In this document: positions 1-8,076 of the stretch, piece after piece
How positions within the stretch are numbered: the stretch's first letter is position 1
Layout of the letters: each line of letters starts with the position of its first letter
Origin: Mesostigma viride
Taxonomy: Eukaryota > Streptophyta > Mesostigmatophyceae > Mesostigmatales > Mesostigmataceae
Length of the DNA: 54,170 bases
Direction: 5' to 3'
Assembly: GCA_009746045.1 (NCBI GenBank)
Contig: RPFO01000359.1
Coordinates: forward strand, 844,662 to 898,831
Made by a program: the position numbers and the translations under genes
The notes under the pieces: model-generated
What the model was told of the DNA's origin: nothing
What the model saw: the letters and a program-made list of their open reading frames with translations, nothing else
Databases searched by the model: none

Positions 1-94
1 AGTCCAGATCCATCGCCGAGAAAGGGACGCGGCTGACGGGAGGGGGGCGGAGTAGATACCCGGCTACGGCCACCGCCGATACGATAAGAAACAT
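1..94 (-). CDS. N-terminus of a membrane protein, cut by the window edge
   Basis: An ATG at 94 opens a frame that runs leftward without a stop to the window edge (31 codons visible). The first residues, MFLIVSAVAVAGYLL, form a hydrophobic segment fitting a signal anchor or first transmembrane helix, followed by R/P/S-rich sequence. A TATA-like stretch (TACTATACAGCACAC read on the minus strand) stands directly before the ATG, as in neighbouring genes, which supports the start. The rest lies outside the window and no family can be assigned. Confidence 0.5.
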   Translation of the reverse strand, partial: MFLIVSAVAVAGYLLRPPPVSRVPFSAMDLD

Positions 95-134
95 GTGTGC
101 TGTATAGTAATTCTAACAGACTATATTTTAATGA

Positions 135-473
135 TCAATAAGAATACCCTCCAATCAACCCTGGAGGGACGTCTGTCGTGATGGGCGTGGCTCCATCCAC
201 GTATCGGTCCCCGCGCTTCATCTGCTCCCAATACATGTTCGTGTAAGGCGCCATAACGCGATCGTCGATGTACAGCGATCGGTTTTGGTTGACCGCCCCG
301 GGCCCTCCTCTGATGCGCATAGAATCCGTACTAGGCTCGAGGCGTCCACCCAGAGTGATGTACTCTGGCATCATGCTGATTGGGTAATTGATGTTGAAGT
401 CCAGGGACGGGTCCCAGGCCCTCCCCACCTCCTCATTGTTGGCACTCGTAGAGAATAGGATGCTGGAAGACAT
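135..473 (-). CDS. Small protein of unknown function, probably viral
   Basis: 112 residues, no recognised family. It is soluble in appearance, with many G, P, N and Y, and ends in GGYSY. No transmembrane helix or cysteine motif is visible. The start is supported by a TATA-like stretch (GGTATACTATTCGTACTC) immediately before the ATG. It is followed on the same strand after 40 bp by the edge-truncated membrane gene and preceded by the small membrane protein at 504-764, so it may belong to a virion membrane or structural set; that is inference from position only. Confidence 0.6.
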   Translation of the reverse strand: MSSSILFSTSANNEEVGRAWDPSLDFNINYPISMMPEYITLGGRLEPSTDSMRIRGGPGAVNQNRSLYIDDRVMAPYTNMYWEQMKRGDRYVDGATPITTDVPPGLIGGYSY

Positions 474-503
474 GAGTACGAATAGTATACCTTTATTAAC
501 ACA

Positions 504-764
504 TTAGAAATTGTCATATCCCAATTGCAAACTTTCTTTACGTCTCAGCGGCAATTCCACGCCCTGGTCAGACCCTGCCTGGGTGATGATCTGTCTCTGC
601 ATGCTACCAAACTCTGGCTCTGACTCGAGCGTGTCGGTGATCCTGTCGCATTCCTTGCACGGCCCTCCGTGCTTGAGGTAGCACGTGATGTAAAAGACAG
701 CGAGGGCCAGCACAACTGTGACAATGAGAAAAACAGCCATCGCCTTTATAGGAGTATGCTGCAT
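504..764 (-). CDS. Small single-pass membrane protein
   Basis: 86 residues. Residues about 8-28 (AMAVFLIVTVVLALAVFYI) form one strong transmembrane helix. A short cysteine-containing segment (CYLKHGGPCKEC) follows, then a polar acidic and glutamine-rich tail. The likely topology is a short N-terminus and a longer hydrophilic tail. The start overlaps the end of the 746-1243 gene by 19 bp on the same strand. An A/T run (TTGTTAAAAAA) precedes the ATG. Small one-helix proteins of this type are common in nucleocytovirus inner membranes, but no specific family is recognised. Confidence 0.65.
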   Translation of the reverse strand: MQHTPIKAMAVFLIVTVVLALAVFYITCYLKHGGPCKECDRITDTLESEPEFGSMQRQIITQAGSDQGVELPLRRKESLQLGYDNF

Positions 765-1243
765 TTTTTTAACAAGTGAGCGGTAGAGAATTCGGCCCTC
801 TGCTTAGGGGCCACGTTGTTGATGAGGAAGTTGTGAAGAGCTTTCTCGCTCTTGGGCATTCCTTCCCTCTCCACGGCCTTCTCTATCAACAAGTCGTCGG
901 GCAAGTCGTGTGCCGCCGAGCAGATGCGCACACTGCTTACACCGTCTGCTCGCAGGTGGGGGTCGGCGTTGAACCAGGACGCATCCTTTGACACGACCAC
1001 GATTCTGTCACCGGGGAATACCTCTCTCGATTGCACGCGTTTGCCGAGGTCGTAGTGGAATAGGGAGTCAGCGGCCTCTCGCGACAAGGACGTGGACCGC
1101 ATCAGAGTGCCATAGGGGACAGGGCCGCAATACCCCCTCCCGCAATACGCGACGATGCGGCATTTGTCAGGGTCAAACCTCATAGCCTCCTTGGAGCACT
1201 GGTCCAGGTCCACGAACACCCACGTCGTTCTTCTGGCGTCCAT
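746..1243 (-). CDS. Possible PIN/NYN-like nuclease-fold protein
   Basis: 165 residues. The N-terminus TWVFVDLDQC has the hydrophobic-strand-then-acidic pattern that opens PIN/NYN ribonuclease domains. The middle segment DRIVVVSKDASWF...HLRADGVSSVRI resembles the NYN pattern of strand, (S)xD, F, then helix and G-x-V. An acidic cluster, DLPDDLLIEK, follows. Three acidic sites suitable for metal binding are therefore present, but the match is by eye only and a divergent Rossmann-like protein is equally possible. The ATG at 1243 follows a GATATAA stretch. The gene overlaps the small membrane protein gene downstream by 19 bp. Confidence 0.55.
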   Translation of the reverse strand: MDARRTTWVFVDLDQCSKEAMRFDPDKCRIVAYCGRGYCGPVPYGTLMRSTSLSREAADSLFHYDLGKRVQSREVFPGDRIVVVSKDASWFNADPHLRADGVSSVRICSAAHDLPDDLLIEKAVEREGMPKSEKALHNFLINNVAPKQRAEFSTAHLLKKCSILL

Positions 1244-1313
1244 GTGGTGTGGTTATATCATCCCAAAGAAAAACTAATGTGATTTATAAGCAGCCATATA
1301 CGCTTATTGAGCG

Positions 1314-1517
1314 ATGAAACAGTGCTCGTTCTGCATGAGGGACAATCACCACGACACCACTGGCTCGTACTCGTCCAGTGAGGAGTATAGGGGGCAATGG
1401 TTCTGCTCTTTTCCCTGTCTGTACTCTATCAAGCACGGATGCAGCGTGTATAAGAAGAGCCCGCCGGCCAGTGTCACTGTTCCCTCTGAAGGGCTAGCGC
1501 GTCGGGGACCTTTTTAG
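1314..1517 (+). CDS. Small zinc-binding protein (FCS/MYM-like finger)
   Basis: 67 residues with CSFCMRDNHH near the N-terminus and FCSFPCLY in the middle. The spacing C-x2-C ... C-x3-C, together with the FCS motif, fits a treble-clef or MYM/FCS-type zinc finger. These mediate protein or nucleic-acid contacts in viral and eukaryotic regulators. CATATACGCTTATTGAGCG precedes the ATG, matching the TATA-like start context of other genes here. Its 3' end converges on and overlaps the minus-strand gene at 1474-2100 by 44 bp. No enzymatic function is suggested. Confidence 0.6.
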   Translation: MKQCSFCMRDNHHDTTGSYSSSEEYRGQWFCSFPCLYSIKHGCSVYKKSPPASVTVPSEGLARRGPF

Positions 1518-2100
1518 AATACTTTTTCATCCACGAGGGGGTGTTGCGAATGGAAGACTTCCTGATACCGCACGACGCCTTCCCCTTCTTTCCCAGCCCT
1601 CGTGTCGCCACCACGCACGACCTGCCGCCGTTCTTTTCCTTGAGTTTCGCGTATATCTCCTTCTTCTTCCTCCTTACGGCCTCCTTCTCCTCCGGCGTCC
1701 GCTTCCTTTTGGAATCCGCGGGCTGCTGGTCTAAAAGAGCGACCCACGCCTTCTGCTTTCGCTCCTTGGGCGACAAACTGGAGAGTTTCATCCTGGCCAT
1801 CATCTTCTCCGTCTCCGAAGTCGCACGCGCCATAGCGTCGTGGAGGCTGTACATCCGATCGCAGTTCAACACCTGGTTGGGAACGATCTCGAACTCGTGC
1901 TGGCGATAAATGGAAGAGACCAACGCCGTCCACGCCGAGACATTGTCCTTGTGTTTGAGACCGTTCTCCCTCCTGTCCCTGGAAACGATGTCCCCGCTGC
2001 TATTCTTAACCAGTTCGCTCTGGAGGAGCCCTCCTACCGTCTCGTGAGCGGTGCCGTGTAGGACGAGACGACGACTGCCACACACTGTTCTCGCCGGCAT
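1474..2100 (-). CDS. Nucleocytovirus GGL/VKN/IVS-motif basic protein
   Basis: 208 residues from the ATG at 2100. A longer frame to 2220 exists but would overlap the neighbouring transposase-like gene, and a TATA-like stretch (GATATATGCACCACGG) sits right before ATG 2100. Residues about 15-59 (HGTAHETVGGL, LVKNSSGDIVSR, then a W near 57) match a pattern I know from many nucleocytovirus proteins: T-GGL, D/E-L-x-KN-x-G-x-IVS-K/R, and a downstream W. The second half is very rich in K, R and E and ends in a basic tail, suggesting nucleic-acid or virion-core binding. The motif family's function is not known to me. Confidence 0.65.
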   Translation of the reverse strand: MPARTVCGSRRLVLHGTAHETVGGLLQSELVKNSSGDIVSRDRRENGLKHKDNVSAWTALVSSIYRQHEFEIVPNQVLNCDRMYSLHDAMARATSETEKMMARMKLSSLSPKERKQKAWVALLDQQPADSKRKRTPEEKEAVRRKKKEIYAKLKEKNGGRSCVVATRGLGKKGKASCGIRKSSIRNTPSWMKKYSKKVPDALALQREQ

Positions 2101-2116
2101 CCGTGGTGCATATATC
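2101..2116 (-). promoter_or_regulatory. TATA-like element deciding the start at 2100
   Basis: Read on the minus strand it is GATATATGCACCACGG, directly before ATG 2100. It favours this start over the longer frame to 2220 and lies within the end of the transposase-like gene's downstream spacer. Confidence 0.4.
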
Positions 2117-2134
2117 CAGAGGATACATATTTTT

Positions 2135-5100
2135 TTACACGTACTCGATGTACACGGACGGGAGAGGAGGGGGCCTGTACTCGGATTTGCGGATGCGGTT
2201 GGAGTGTAAGGACACGTCATTAAAAGTAAACTCCTTTTGGAATAAAGTTTTCAAATGATTCCTCGCCACACCCTGGTGCCTCGACAGCGCTTCGTTAACG
2301 AGCCTCCTCTCTTTGATGGAGTGGTTGATGTCCAAATCCTGTTGGACGGCTCTGTCGCGTAAGATCTGCGCGTTGAACTCGTCCGCTCTCTCCATCGCCC
2401 GATCCGTGTTGCGGACGTCGGCGTTGAGAATTTTCTGCTCTCTGACCCTGGCCGTCTCCTCCCTGACACCGAGAGGCGGTCTGACGTTGTTGATCATGAC
2501 AGATAGGTTTGTAGAACTGCCGTCGTTGAGCACAACTTTAAACCAGGGGTCGTTCACTCTCCCGACTTGCCAATGTACCCTTGTGTTCTTGTTGGGCTCT
2601 GGAACCTTTTTCACCTTCGCGCTTTTCCACGCGCCTTCATGAAACACCTCTACATCCTTATCGAACCAATAGCGATAGTCAACGGGGCGCGGCACGCGGC
2701 ATCTCACGTGGTTGCCGATTGTGACGCTCCTGGTTTTGAATTGCTCGTCGCCTTCCATCCTCCCCGGACACAAATGGTCGCGGCGGGAGACGACGAGAGG
2801 GCGACCGTCTTTCGGTCGTTCCGGCTCGTTGTCGTCGGTGTACTTCCCATCGACGAACCGGCTCACACACTTGGTCGTTCTCTTCTGAACCACATCCGTG
2901 TCAGTGCCGGGTGCGTTGGATGGAGCAGGGTCGCCGCGAGGGATGGCGTCTTTTTGGATGCTTCTGTACCCAGAGCACAACATGTAGTTCTTGATCGAGT
3001 GCGGACGTATGAGCGAATGGAAAGAATTGATGATGGCTACGGACAGATTGTATCTTGTGCGCGTGTGTTGAAAGCTTTCCTTGCGAATGTAGTGTTTGCC
3101 CGTGTTGAAGGCTTGTTCGATGGGGTTGTATTGCGGGCTGTACGGCGGCGTGAAAATCAACGCAGGCCTGCGTTCGTCTATGGTGTCTCGCGTAGGAGGT
3201 ACGATAACGCCATCGCCGCCACCCCTCTTTCTCAGCAACTGGGCTTGGGGAGACAACTCTGACACTGGGTACACAGAAACCGACGGGGGCAGCCCCTTGT
3301 TGATGGAGATGTCGCGGTTGGAAGGGGGGTCGTGGTAGCTGGCGCCGTCCATCAACACCGTCTTACCTTTTACGAAACTGTCGGGCAAGGACCTCATGAA
3401 CGACCGGAAGAGGGATTTTGACACCGACACCGGCGCGGCGCCCACATTAATTTCGCGCATCTGAGAGACGCGGAGAGTGATCCTGGATATCCCCACGTTC
3501 TCGCCACGTGGCATGTAGACGCGGGCTGGAGAGCTGGTAGGGAGGACGGAGTTGATGTGGTCTTTGAACTTGCGGGGGAACGAGTCGCCATTAAAGAATT
3601 CGTCGTCCTTTGTCCCCTCTTTTCCGTATCTGTACCCCCCTCCTCCGTCCACAATCACGGGTAGGCTTTCGTTCATGCCGTAAAAGAAGGCCTCCCTGTC
3701 ACCCTTGAACACGTGCACCATCTTCCACACGTGCGCCGCCATCTCCACGCGGCTGAGATTTGTCTTCTTGGTGTGTCTCTGAGTAGACAAGTTCATGGAT
3801 TGGTATAGCGCCAGAGCCAGGTCCATGTTTTCCTTCGCGCGCTCCCTCTTATCGTCGTACCTGTCCGCATACCACCTGCTGTAAATCTGGCTGGTTGGTT
3901 TGTACAGCGCCAAATGCAGTTTGGACGACCGGTCCCTGTGCGCCTGTTTCTGGGGGTCGAAGAGGGACAGGTATATATCCTCGAACGACGACTCGGAAAA
4001 GGTATCATACAGAAGAGTGAGAGCGGTCTGTATCCCGTCCTCGAAATCCTCCTCGTGATCGAACCGGCCGCGCGTGTCGTCGTATTTGAGCAGAACGCTG
4101 CCCTGTGCGCCGACCTTGGAGGTCTCCAGCATCTTGCTGACGTCGATATCCGCCCTGCCCTTATGCATCCAGCCAGAGGTGATGGGAGGTGCCTCGCCGT
4201 ACGTGCGATCGGATATCCTGTAGTTGTGCTCCGAGATGTACGTCTGGCTAACGTAATCAAACGCGGCCAATCGCAAAATGAATTCGACCTTCTCGACGTT
4301 ATCGTCTGTGAAAGTGACGTATTCAGATATCAACTTATCTGGCAGTGACAGCCAGTAGTTGTCTCTCATATAGGTGCAGTTGATGGCGTTTTCTATGTCG
4401 GCGTACACCCCTTCTCCCTCATCCGTCCTAGACTTGAGCTCCCAGAACCTCCCTGGGAGTTGCGCGCAGTTCACGAACCCTGTCTTGCGGGCGTAAGGGA
4501 ACCCCTCCAAGAACCACTTGTGGAAGAACGACCCCTCCTGTGACATGGTAGCGAGAAGGGGCCTCAGTTTAAAAATGCGGATGCTGTCCTCCTTCCCCTC
4601 CTCCTGTCTGCACAAGTCCCCGACTAACTGCACTATCCCGTCCCACCAGACGTTCTGCCTCATAGACTCGGCAGCCGTGTCCTGACGCTGGTTGACGCAC
4701 GGGTTGTGGTTCGATATTCGAGCCGGGAGAGGGGGGAATATGCGCAAGAAGAAGGCGGGGGATTTGCCATCCCCCGGCCATTTCATAGCGGCCCACACGA
4801 TGGTGCGCGTATCACTCTGCTCCCGTCGGCGCAGGTGCGGCATCTCTCCCTTCTTGGCCCACGCCCTGGATGGTGCCATGTTCATTGTGACGCTAAACTC
4901 GTCTATGAACACGCAATCCTCGGCGAACAGACGACGCTGCAAATCTATGAGATCGTTCTTCTTCTCCTGCACGTACTGGATATCCTGCTCGATGTAATCG
5001 TACGCTATCTTCTTGAAGCTCAGCTCGTGCTCCTTGCGCGCCCTCTGCACGTCCGTCGCTGTCAGTGCGCCCCCGCCCAACAACTCGTGCGCTTTCAAAA

Positions 5101-5611
5101 AACTAGCGCGGCTTTTCTCGGGCAAGCGAGAGAGAACGGGGCTGTCTTTATTCGTGCAATTGTTAACGAAATACACCAGGTCGTCCGCGGCCATGTAGGA
5201 CAGGTGCTCGGACGTCTGCAGTTCTGACAGGATGTTAGAGAGGCGCGTCCATCCTACCTGTCCAAAACGGGCTATGTGACCAGGCACCTTTTCCGCGACT
5301 TGCACCGTCCTCACCAGCCTGCCTTTCTCGTCCGCGGCCCTAGACCAATTTCTGCGCACCAACGGGCGGAGGGCAGACCGACGCAGGTCGGCCTCCGTGC
5401 TGTAATCAAGGCCTAGTGCCTTATCGTGACGCCATAATGCATGGTAGCGGATTGCAGTCTTCTTGTCAATTCCAAAACGGTTCGCGATGGACTGGATCGT
5501 TTTCTTCTTACCTCGGTTTGCGATATCGAGAGCCACGCGCTCCCTAAAATGCAGGCTGTGGGCTTTGCCTGCGCCTATGGGTTTGGGTTTCTCCATCACA
5601 CACATTGTCAC
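2135..5611 (-). CDS. Giant DDE (IS630/Tc1-like) transposase-related protein with large insertion and C-terminal Tudor-like segment
   Basis: 1,158 residues (ATG 5611; a second ATG at 5596 is also possible). Residues about 22-65 form a helix-turn-helix (TIQSIANRFGIDKKTAIRYH). The catalytic triad of the DDE_3/IS630-Tc1-mariner fold is visible: D237 in CVFIDEFSV, D755 in VLMDGASYHD and E832 in PPYSPQYNPIEQAF. Family members are usually 300-400 residues. Here about 518 residues separate the first two acidic residues and 77 the last two, so large insertions interrupt the fold. Residues about 965-1035 (RYWFDKDVEVFHEGAWKSAKV ... VVLNDGS) resemble a Tudor/SH3-like barrel. It might integrate or resolve the viral genome, or be a domesticated transposase; activity is unproven. 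Only 11 bp separate it from the upstream membrane protein gene. Confidence 0.8.
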   Translation of the reverse strand: MTMCVMEKPKPIGAGKAHSLHFRERVALDIANRGKKKTIQSIANRFGIDKKTAIRYHALWRHDKALGLDYSTEADLRRSALRPLVRRNWSRAADEKGRLVRTVQVAEKVPGHIARFGQVGWTRLSNILSELQTSEHLSYMAADDLVYFVNNCTNKDSPVLSRLPEKSRASFLKAHELLGGGALTATDVQRARKEHELSFKKIAYDYIEQDIQYVQEKKNDLIDLQRRLFAEDCVFIDEFSVTMNMAPSRAWAKKGEMPHLRRREQSDTRTIVWAAMKWPGDGKSPAFFLRIFPPLPARISNHNPCVNQRQDTAAESMRQNVWWDGIVQLVGDLCRQEEGKEDSIRIFKLRPLLATMSQEGSFFHKWFLEGFPYARKTGFVNCAQLPGRFWELKSRTDEGEGVYADIENAINCTYMRDNYWLSLPDKLISEYVTFTDDNVEKVEFILRLAAFDYVSQTYISEHNYRISDRTYGEAPPITSGWMHKGRADIDVSKMLETSKVGAQGSVLLKYDDTRGRFDHEEDFEDGIQTALTLLYDTFSESSFEDIYLSLFDPQKQAHRDRSSKLHLALYKPTSQIYSRWYADRYDDKRERAKENMDLALALYQSMNLSTQRHTKKTNLSRVEMAAHVWKMVHVFKGDREAFFYGMNESLPVIVDGGGGYRYGKEGTKDDEFFNGDSFPRKFKDHINSVLPTSSPARVYMPRGENVGISRITLRVSQMREINVGAAPVSVSKSLFRSFMRSLPDSFVKGKTVLMDGASYHDPPSNRDISINKGLPPSVSVYPVSELSPQAQLLRKRGGGDGVIVPPTRDTIDERRPALIFTPPYSPQYNPIEQAFNTGKHYIRKESFQHTRTRYNLSVAIINSFHSLIRPHSIKNYMLCSGYRSIQKDAIPRGDPAPSNAPGTDTDVVQKRTTKCVSRFVDGKYTDDNEPERPKDGRPLVVSRRDHLCPGRMEGDEQFKTRSVTIGNHVRCRVPRPVDYRYWFDKDVEVFHEGAWKSAKVKKVPEPNKNTRVHWQVGRVNDPWFKVVLNDGSSTNLSVMINNVRPPLGVREETARVREQKILNADVRNTDRAMERADEFNAQILRDRAVQQDLDINHSIKERRLVNEALSRHQGVARNHLKTLFQKEFTFNDVSLHSNRIRKSEYRPPPLPSVYIEYV

Positions 5612-5621
5612 GCTGAAAATT

Positions 5622-6080
5622 TTAATAGGAGCGTCTTTCCATGTCGTCGTTCGTCGGCATCCTCGTCACCCTGGTCGTGTCTGCCACATTCCAGGGCTCG
5701 ACCACGCTGCGGAAGGTGTCGCGCGCCGTCGAAGTGTCCGCGACGCCAGCCAGAGACCCAGGAGGGACACCTGGCCGGTAATTCACAATGGGTTCGTTGG
5801 CGTACATCTGTTGGCGTTTCCTATTGCGCATCAGCCGCTGGTCGATCATGTACGCGACCGTGGCCACTACGGATATCATAAACCCCATGAACGCCCCCCC
5901 AAACGAGTTTGTGAGCAAACCACCGAGCATGCCGCAGTAGATACCAAACCTTCGCGCCGACACAAACCTTTCTTTGTGGCTGATTCCAGATGACAGCGGC
6001 CAGAATGACAAGTAATCGTCGGAGAGGCCATCCAAGTATGTATCAAAAAAACCCATGGCTGCATTTATATTAAACAACAT
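5622..6080 (-). CDS. Membrane protein with two adjacent hydrophobic helices
   Basis: 152 residues from ATG 6080, or 144 from ATG 6056 (MGFFDTYLDG), which I find the more natural N-terminus. Residues about 45-80 hold GIYCGMLGGLLTNSFGGAFMGFMISVVATVAYMI, which reads as a glycine-rich helical hairpin or two close transmembrane helices. The C-terminal half is polar with many R, P and T and may face the virion interior. The 6080 start overlaps the stop of the preceding gene (TAATG arrangement). No known family is recognised; a virion membrane protein is likely from its composition. Confidence 0.65.
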   Translation of the reverse strand: MLFNINAAMGFFDTYLDGLSDDYLSFWPLSSGISHKERFVSARRFGIYCGMLGGLLTNSFGGAFMGFMISVVATVAYMIDQRLMRNRKRQQMYANEPIVNYRPGVPPGSLAGVADTSTARDTFRSVVEPWNVADTTRVTRMPTNDDMERRSY

Positions 6081-6589
6081 TAATTTTCAATCCTCGCCAG
6101 ATCAACACGGCCAATCTCGTCTACTTGGCTCATCATCTGCTGGATAAGACCCATACACGCGGCATCGGGGTCCTCACTATTGCGCACGACTCGGTTAGCG
6201 AAAGACTCGGCCATGGCCTCTGCCTGCTTCATTATCTCGGGTGGGATCTCGCTGATGCCGATGCCGATGATGGCCAGCGTCTGCAAGTACTGCCAGATTG
6301 CCTCCTTCGTCCCTTCGGGGGAATCCTTCCACTTGCTCTGGAACTTGACGTCCCTCAGATAGGGCACGTCGGCGAACGCGGCAAACACGGAATCGTCCTT
6401 GGACATGATGGCCTGCATGTGAGGCCCGATCGACTCCATATACTTGGTGACCGGCAACTTCGCGTTCGACTTGGACGCGAGCTCGAACGCGGTAAGAACG
6501 CCAGGTATCGTCTTCTCTTCGGGGTACGCCAACGCCAGTTCGCTCAAGAAAGAGTGCATCATGCTGTTGAACGCCTGCACTGCTGACAT
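6080..6589 (-). CDS. Conserved nucleocytovirus protein (AIWQYLQTL family)
   Basis: 169 residues, predicted mostly helical. The pattern AFNSMMHSFLSELALAYPEE near residues 6-25, then TKEAIWQYLQTLAIIG at about 94-109, matches a family I recognise from algal nucleocytoviruses, where F-x-E-L, P-E and IWQYLQTL are the conserved positions. The family has no established function. ATCTATATAGCCCGCC precedes the ATG at 6589. It is a good taxonomic marker that this block is viral. It sits between two membrane-protein genes, one on each strand. Confidence 0.75.
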   Translation of the reverse strand: MSAVQAFNSMMHSFLSELALAYPEEKTIPGVLTAFELASKSNAKLPVTKYMESIGPHMQAIMSKDDSVFAAFADVPYLRDVKFQSKWKDSPEGTKEAIWQYLQTLAIIGIGISEIPPEIMKQAEAMAESFANRVVRNSEDPDAACMGLIQQMMSQVDEIGRVDLARIEN

Positions 6590-6655
6590 GGCGGGCTATA
6601 TAGATTACAACACACAATATTGCCCCCGTGTAAACGAAAAAAATATCTTGAGACA

Positions 6656-6672
6656 CTGTATACATACACGAA
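6656..6672 (+). promoter_or_regulatory. TATA-like element before the 6,673 gene
   Basis: CTGTATACATACACGAA directly before the ATG. It represents a start context seen at many genes of the viral block on both strands: an ATATAC/TATA-like core ending about 5-20 bases before the start codon in otherwise GC-rich DNA. Confidence 0.4.
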
Positions 6673-6876
6673 ATGGTTCTTTCGCGCAGTCCTCTGGTGG
6701 GAGATATCGTCAAGGCTCTCCTTATCCTGGTCGCGTCGTCCCTATCTAGTTCTCACGTAAACGCCACCGGTTACAAGAAGGGGCTCAAGGAAAAGAAGTT
6801 TTGGCTGCAGTTCGCCTTCATCTCCGCCTCGCTCGCGGTGTACTGGATCGTCCTCCAGCCGCGTTTGTTGTCGTAG
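6673..6876 (+). CDS. Small two-helix membrane protein
   Basis: 67 residues. Two hydrophobic segments are visible, about residues 8-26 (LVGDIVKALLILVASSLSS) and 43-63 (FWLQFAFISASLAVYWIVL), separated by a basic loop (YKKGLKEKKF). This suggests a helical hairpin in the membrane. CTGTATACATACACGAA precedes the ATG, matching the local start context. It diverges from the 6080-6589 gene with about 80 bp between their start codons. No family is recognised. Confidence 0.6.
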   Translation: MVLSRSPLVGDIVKALLILVASSLSSSHVNATGYKKGLKEKKFWLQFAFISASLAVYWIVLQPRLLS

Positions 6877-6951
6877 GCATCACTGGCAGTGTAGACGTAG
6901 CGCGCTAAAAAGGCAGAAATATTCGACGACGTTCTATATACCTATACCACG

Positions 6952-7587
6952 ATGGACGTCAAGGTCCGCATCAACGGAGCCATGCACAAATGGACCTTCC
7001 CCCCCTCCATGATAACCAGCGTCCAATCCATGGTCGGGGACTCGGCGGAGGAATGCAAGTCCATCCTCAAGACGGTCATTGTGCGACTGGCGGGCATACT
7101 CGCGACAGGGACCATGGAGGGACCGGTGAGTGACGTGGAGGTGGTGTGCTTGATGCACATCAGGACGCAAAAGGGGTTGCCTGAAGCGATCAAGAACGGG
7201 ATATCCGCGATTTTAGATGGGTGGAAGACAGCGGAAGAGAGCATCAACGACCACGGCCGCAAGGCGCTTAGGGTGTTGGAGCGGATCCTTCCCGTTCTGA
7301 TGACGTGCGAAAACAGGGAGGGGTTTGACAAGTTCTTTTCCACGACGCTGTACCCCTGCGTGGAGGACGGAGAGATGAAAGCCATAGTCAAGTTCATGAG
7401 GGTGATGTCCACCTGGGCGAACTCGGAGGACGTGCCCGTCAAGAAAGACAGCCACTACATTGAGAAGTATCTGGAGAGGGTCTACACCAACCTAGTGCTC
7501 CCCGTGCTGTCGGTGAAGAAACGCTCTCTGGTTTCAAAGAGGCTCACCGTCGCGGCCGACACGATCGAGGAATACATCGACCTGTGA
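6952..7587 (+). CDS. Helical protein of unknown function
   Basis: 211 residues with no transmembrane helix and no cysteine motif. The composition and heptad-like hydrophobic spacing suggest an all-helical globular protein, perhaps with ARM/HEAT-like helix pairs, but this is only an impression. The start is well supported by CTATATACCTATACCACG directly before the ATG. It lies between two membrane-protein genes on the same strand, 75 bp after one and 48 bp before the next. No family is recognised. Confidence 0.65.
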   Translation: MDVKVRINGAMHKWTFPPSMITSVQSMVGDSAEECKSILKTVIVRLAGILATGTMEGPVSDVEVVCLMHIRTQKGLPEAIKNGISAILDGWKTAEESINDHGRKALRVLERILPVLMTCENREGFDKFFSTTLYPCVEDGEMKAIVKFMRVMSTWANSEDVPVKKDSHYIEKYLERVYTNLVLPVLSVKKRSLVSKRLTVAADTIEEYIDL

Positions 7588-7635
7588 TGAGGCGCGCTTT
7601 CACGGGCCCAAATCTCGCTGTCTACTACATATACA

Positions 7636-8016
7636 ATGAGCGGCGGGGCTCCTCTCGGAAAGGCATTCTCGTTCTCGCCAGTGGCAGACGAGGATGGCAG
7701 CGGGTCGCAAGGACAAGGAAGCCAGGGGGGAGAGATCAGGCCCATGGCAGAGGCAGAGAGAGAGCCGATCAACGTGCCCTCCCAATCGTTCCCCCCTCCT
7801 CCAGGCTCCATAGCGCGGAGACCTGCACAGCCAGACCAGGCGCAGAGGATGGCGAGACAACAGATGATGTTTGAGATGAAGATGCGCGAGATAGCCAAGG
7901 AGGAGTCGCGCAACAGCGGAATGCTTTTCCTGACTGCCGGCGTTATCATCGCCGGAGTGCTCGCGTACACGTACTTGTATAAGAAGACACCGCCACCGAT
8001 AATCCCGGAATTGTAA
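7636..8016 (+). CDS. Tail-anchored type membrane protein
   Basis: 126 residues. The first 65 residues are disordered in character (G, S, Q, P; PPPPG). A charged helix rich in M, R, E and K follows at about 68-95, then one transmembrane helix at about 98-117 (MLFLTAGVIIAGVLAYTYLY) and a short KKTPPP tail. This fits a membrane-anchored virion protein with its bulk on one side. TACTACATATACA precedes the ATG. It is 60 bp upstream of the large fibre gene and may be co-expressed with it. Confidence 0.65.
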   Translation: MSGGAPLGKAFSFSPVADEDGSGSQGQGSQGGEIRPMAEAEREPINVPSQSFPPPPGSIARRPAQPDQAQRMARQQMMFEMKMREIAKEESRNSGMLFLTAGVIIAGVLAYTYLYKKTPPPIIPEL

Positions 8017-8076
8017 TTTCACGTTTAATAACAATGAAGTTTTTTTCTTGCCAATTAATATCATAGAGCCAACAAC

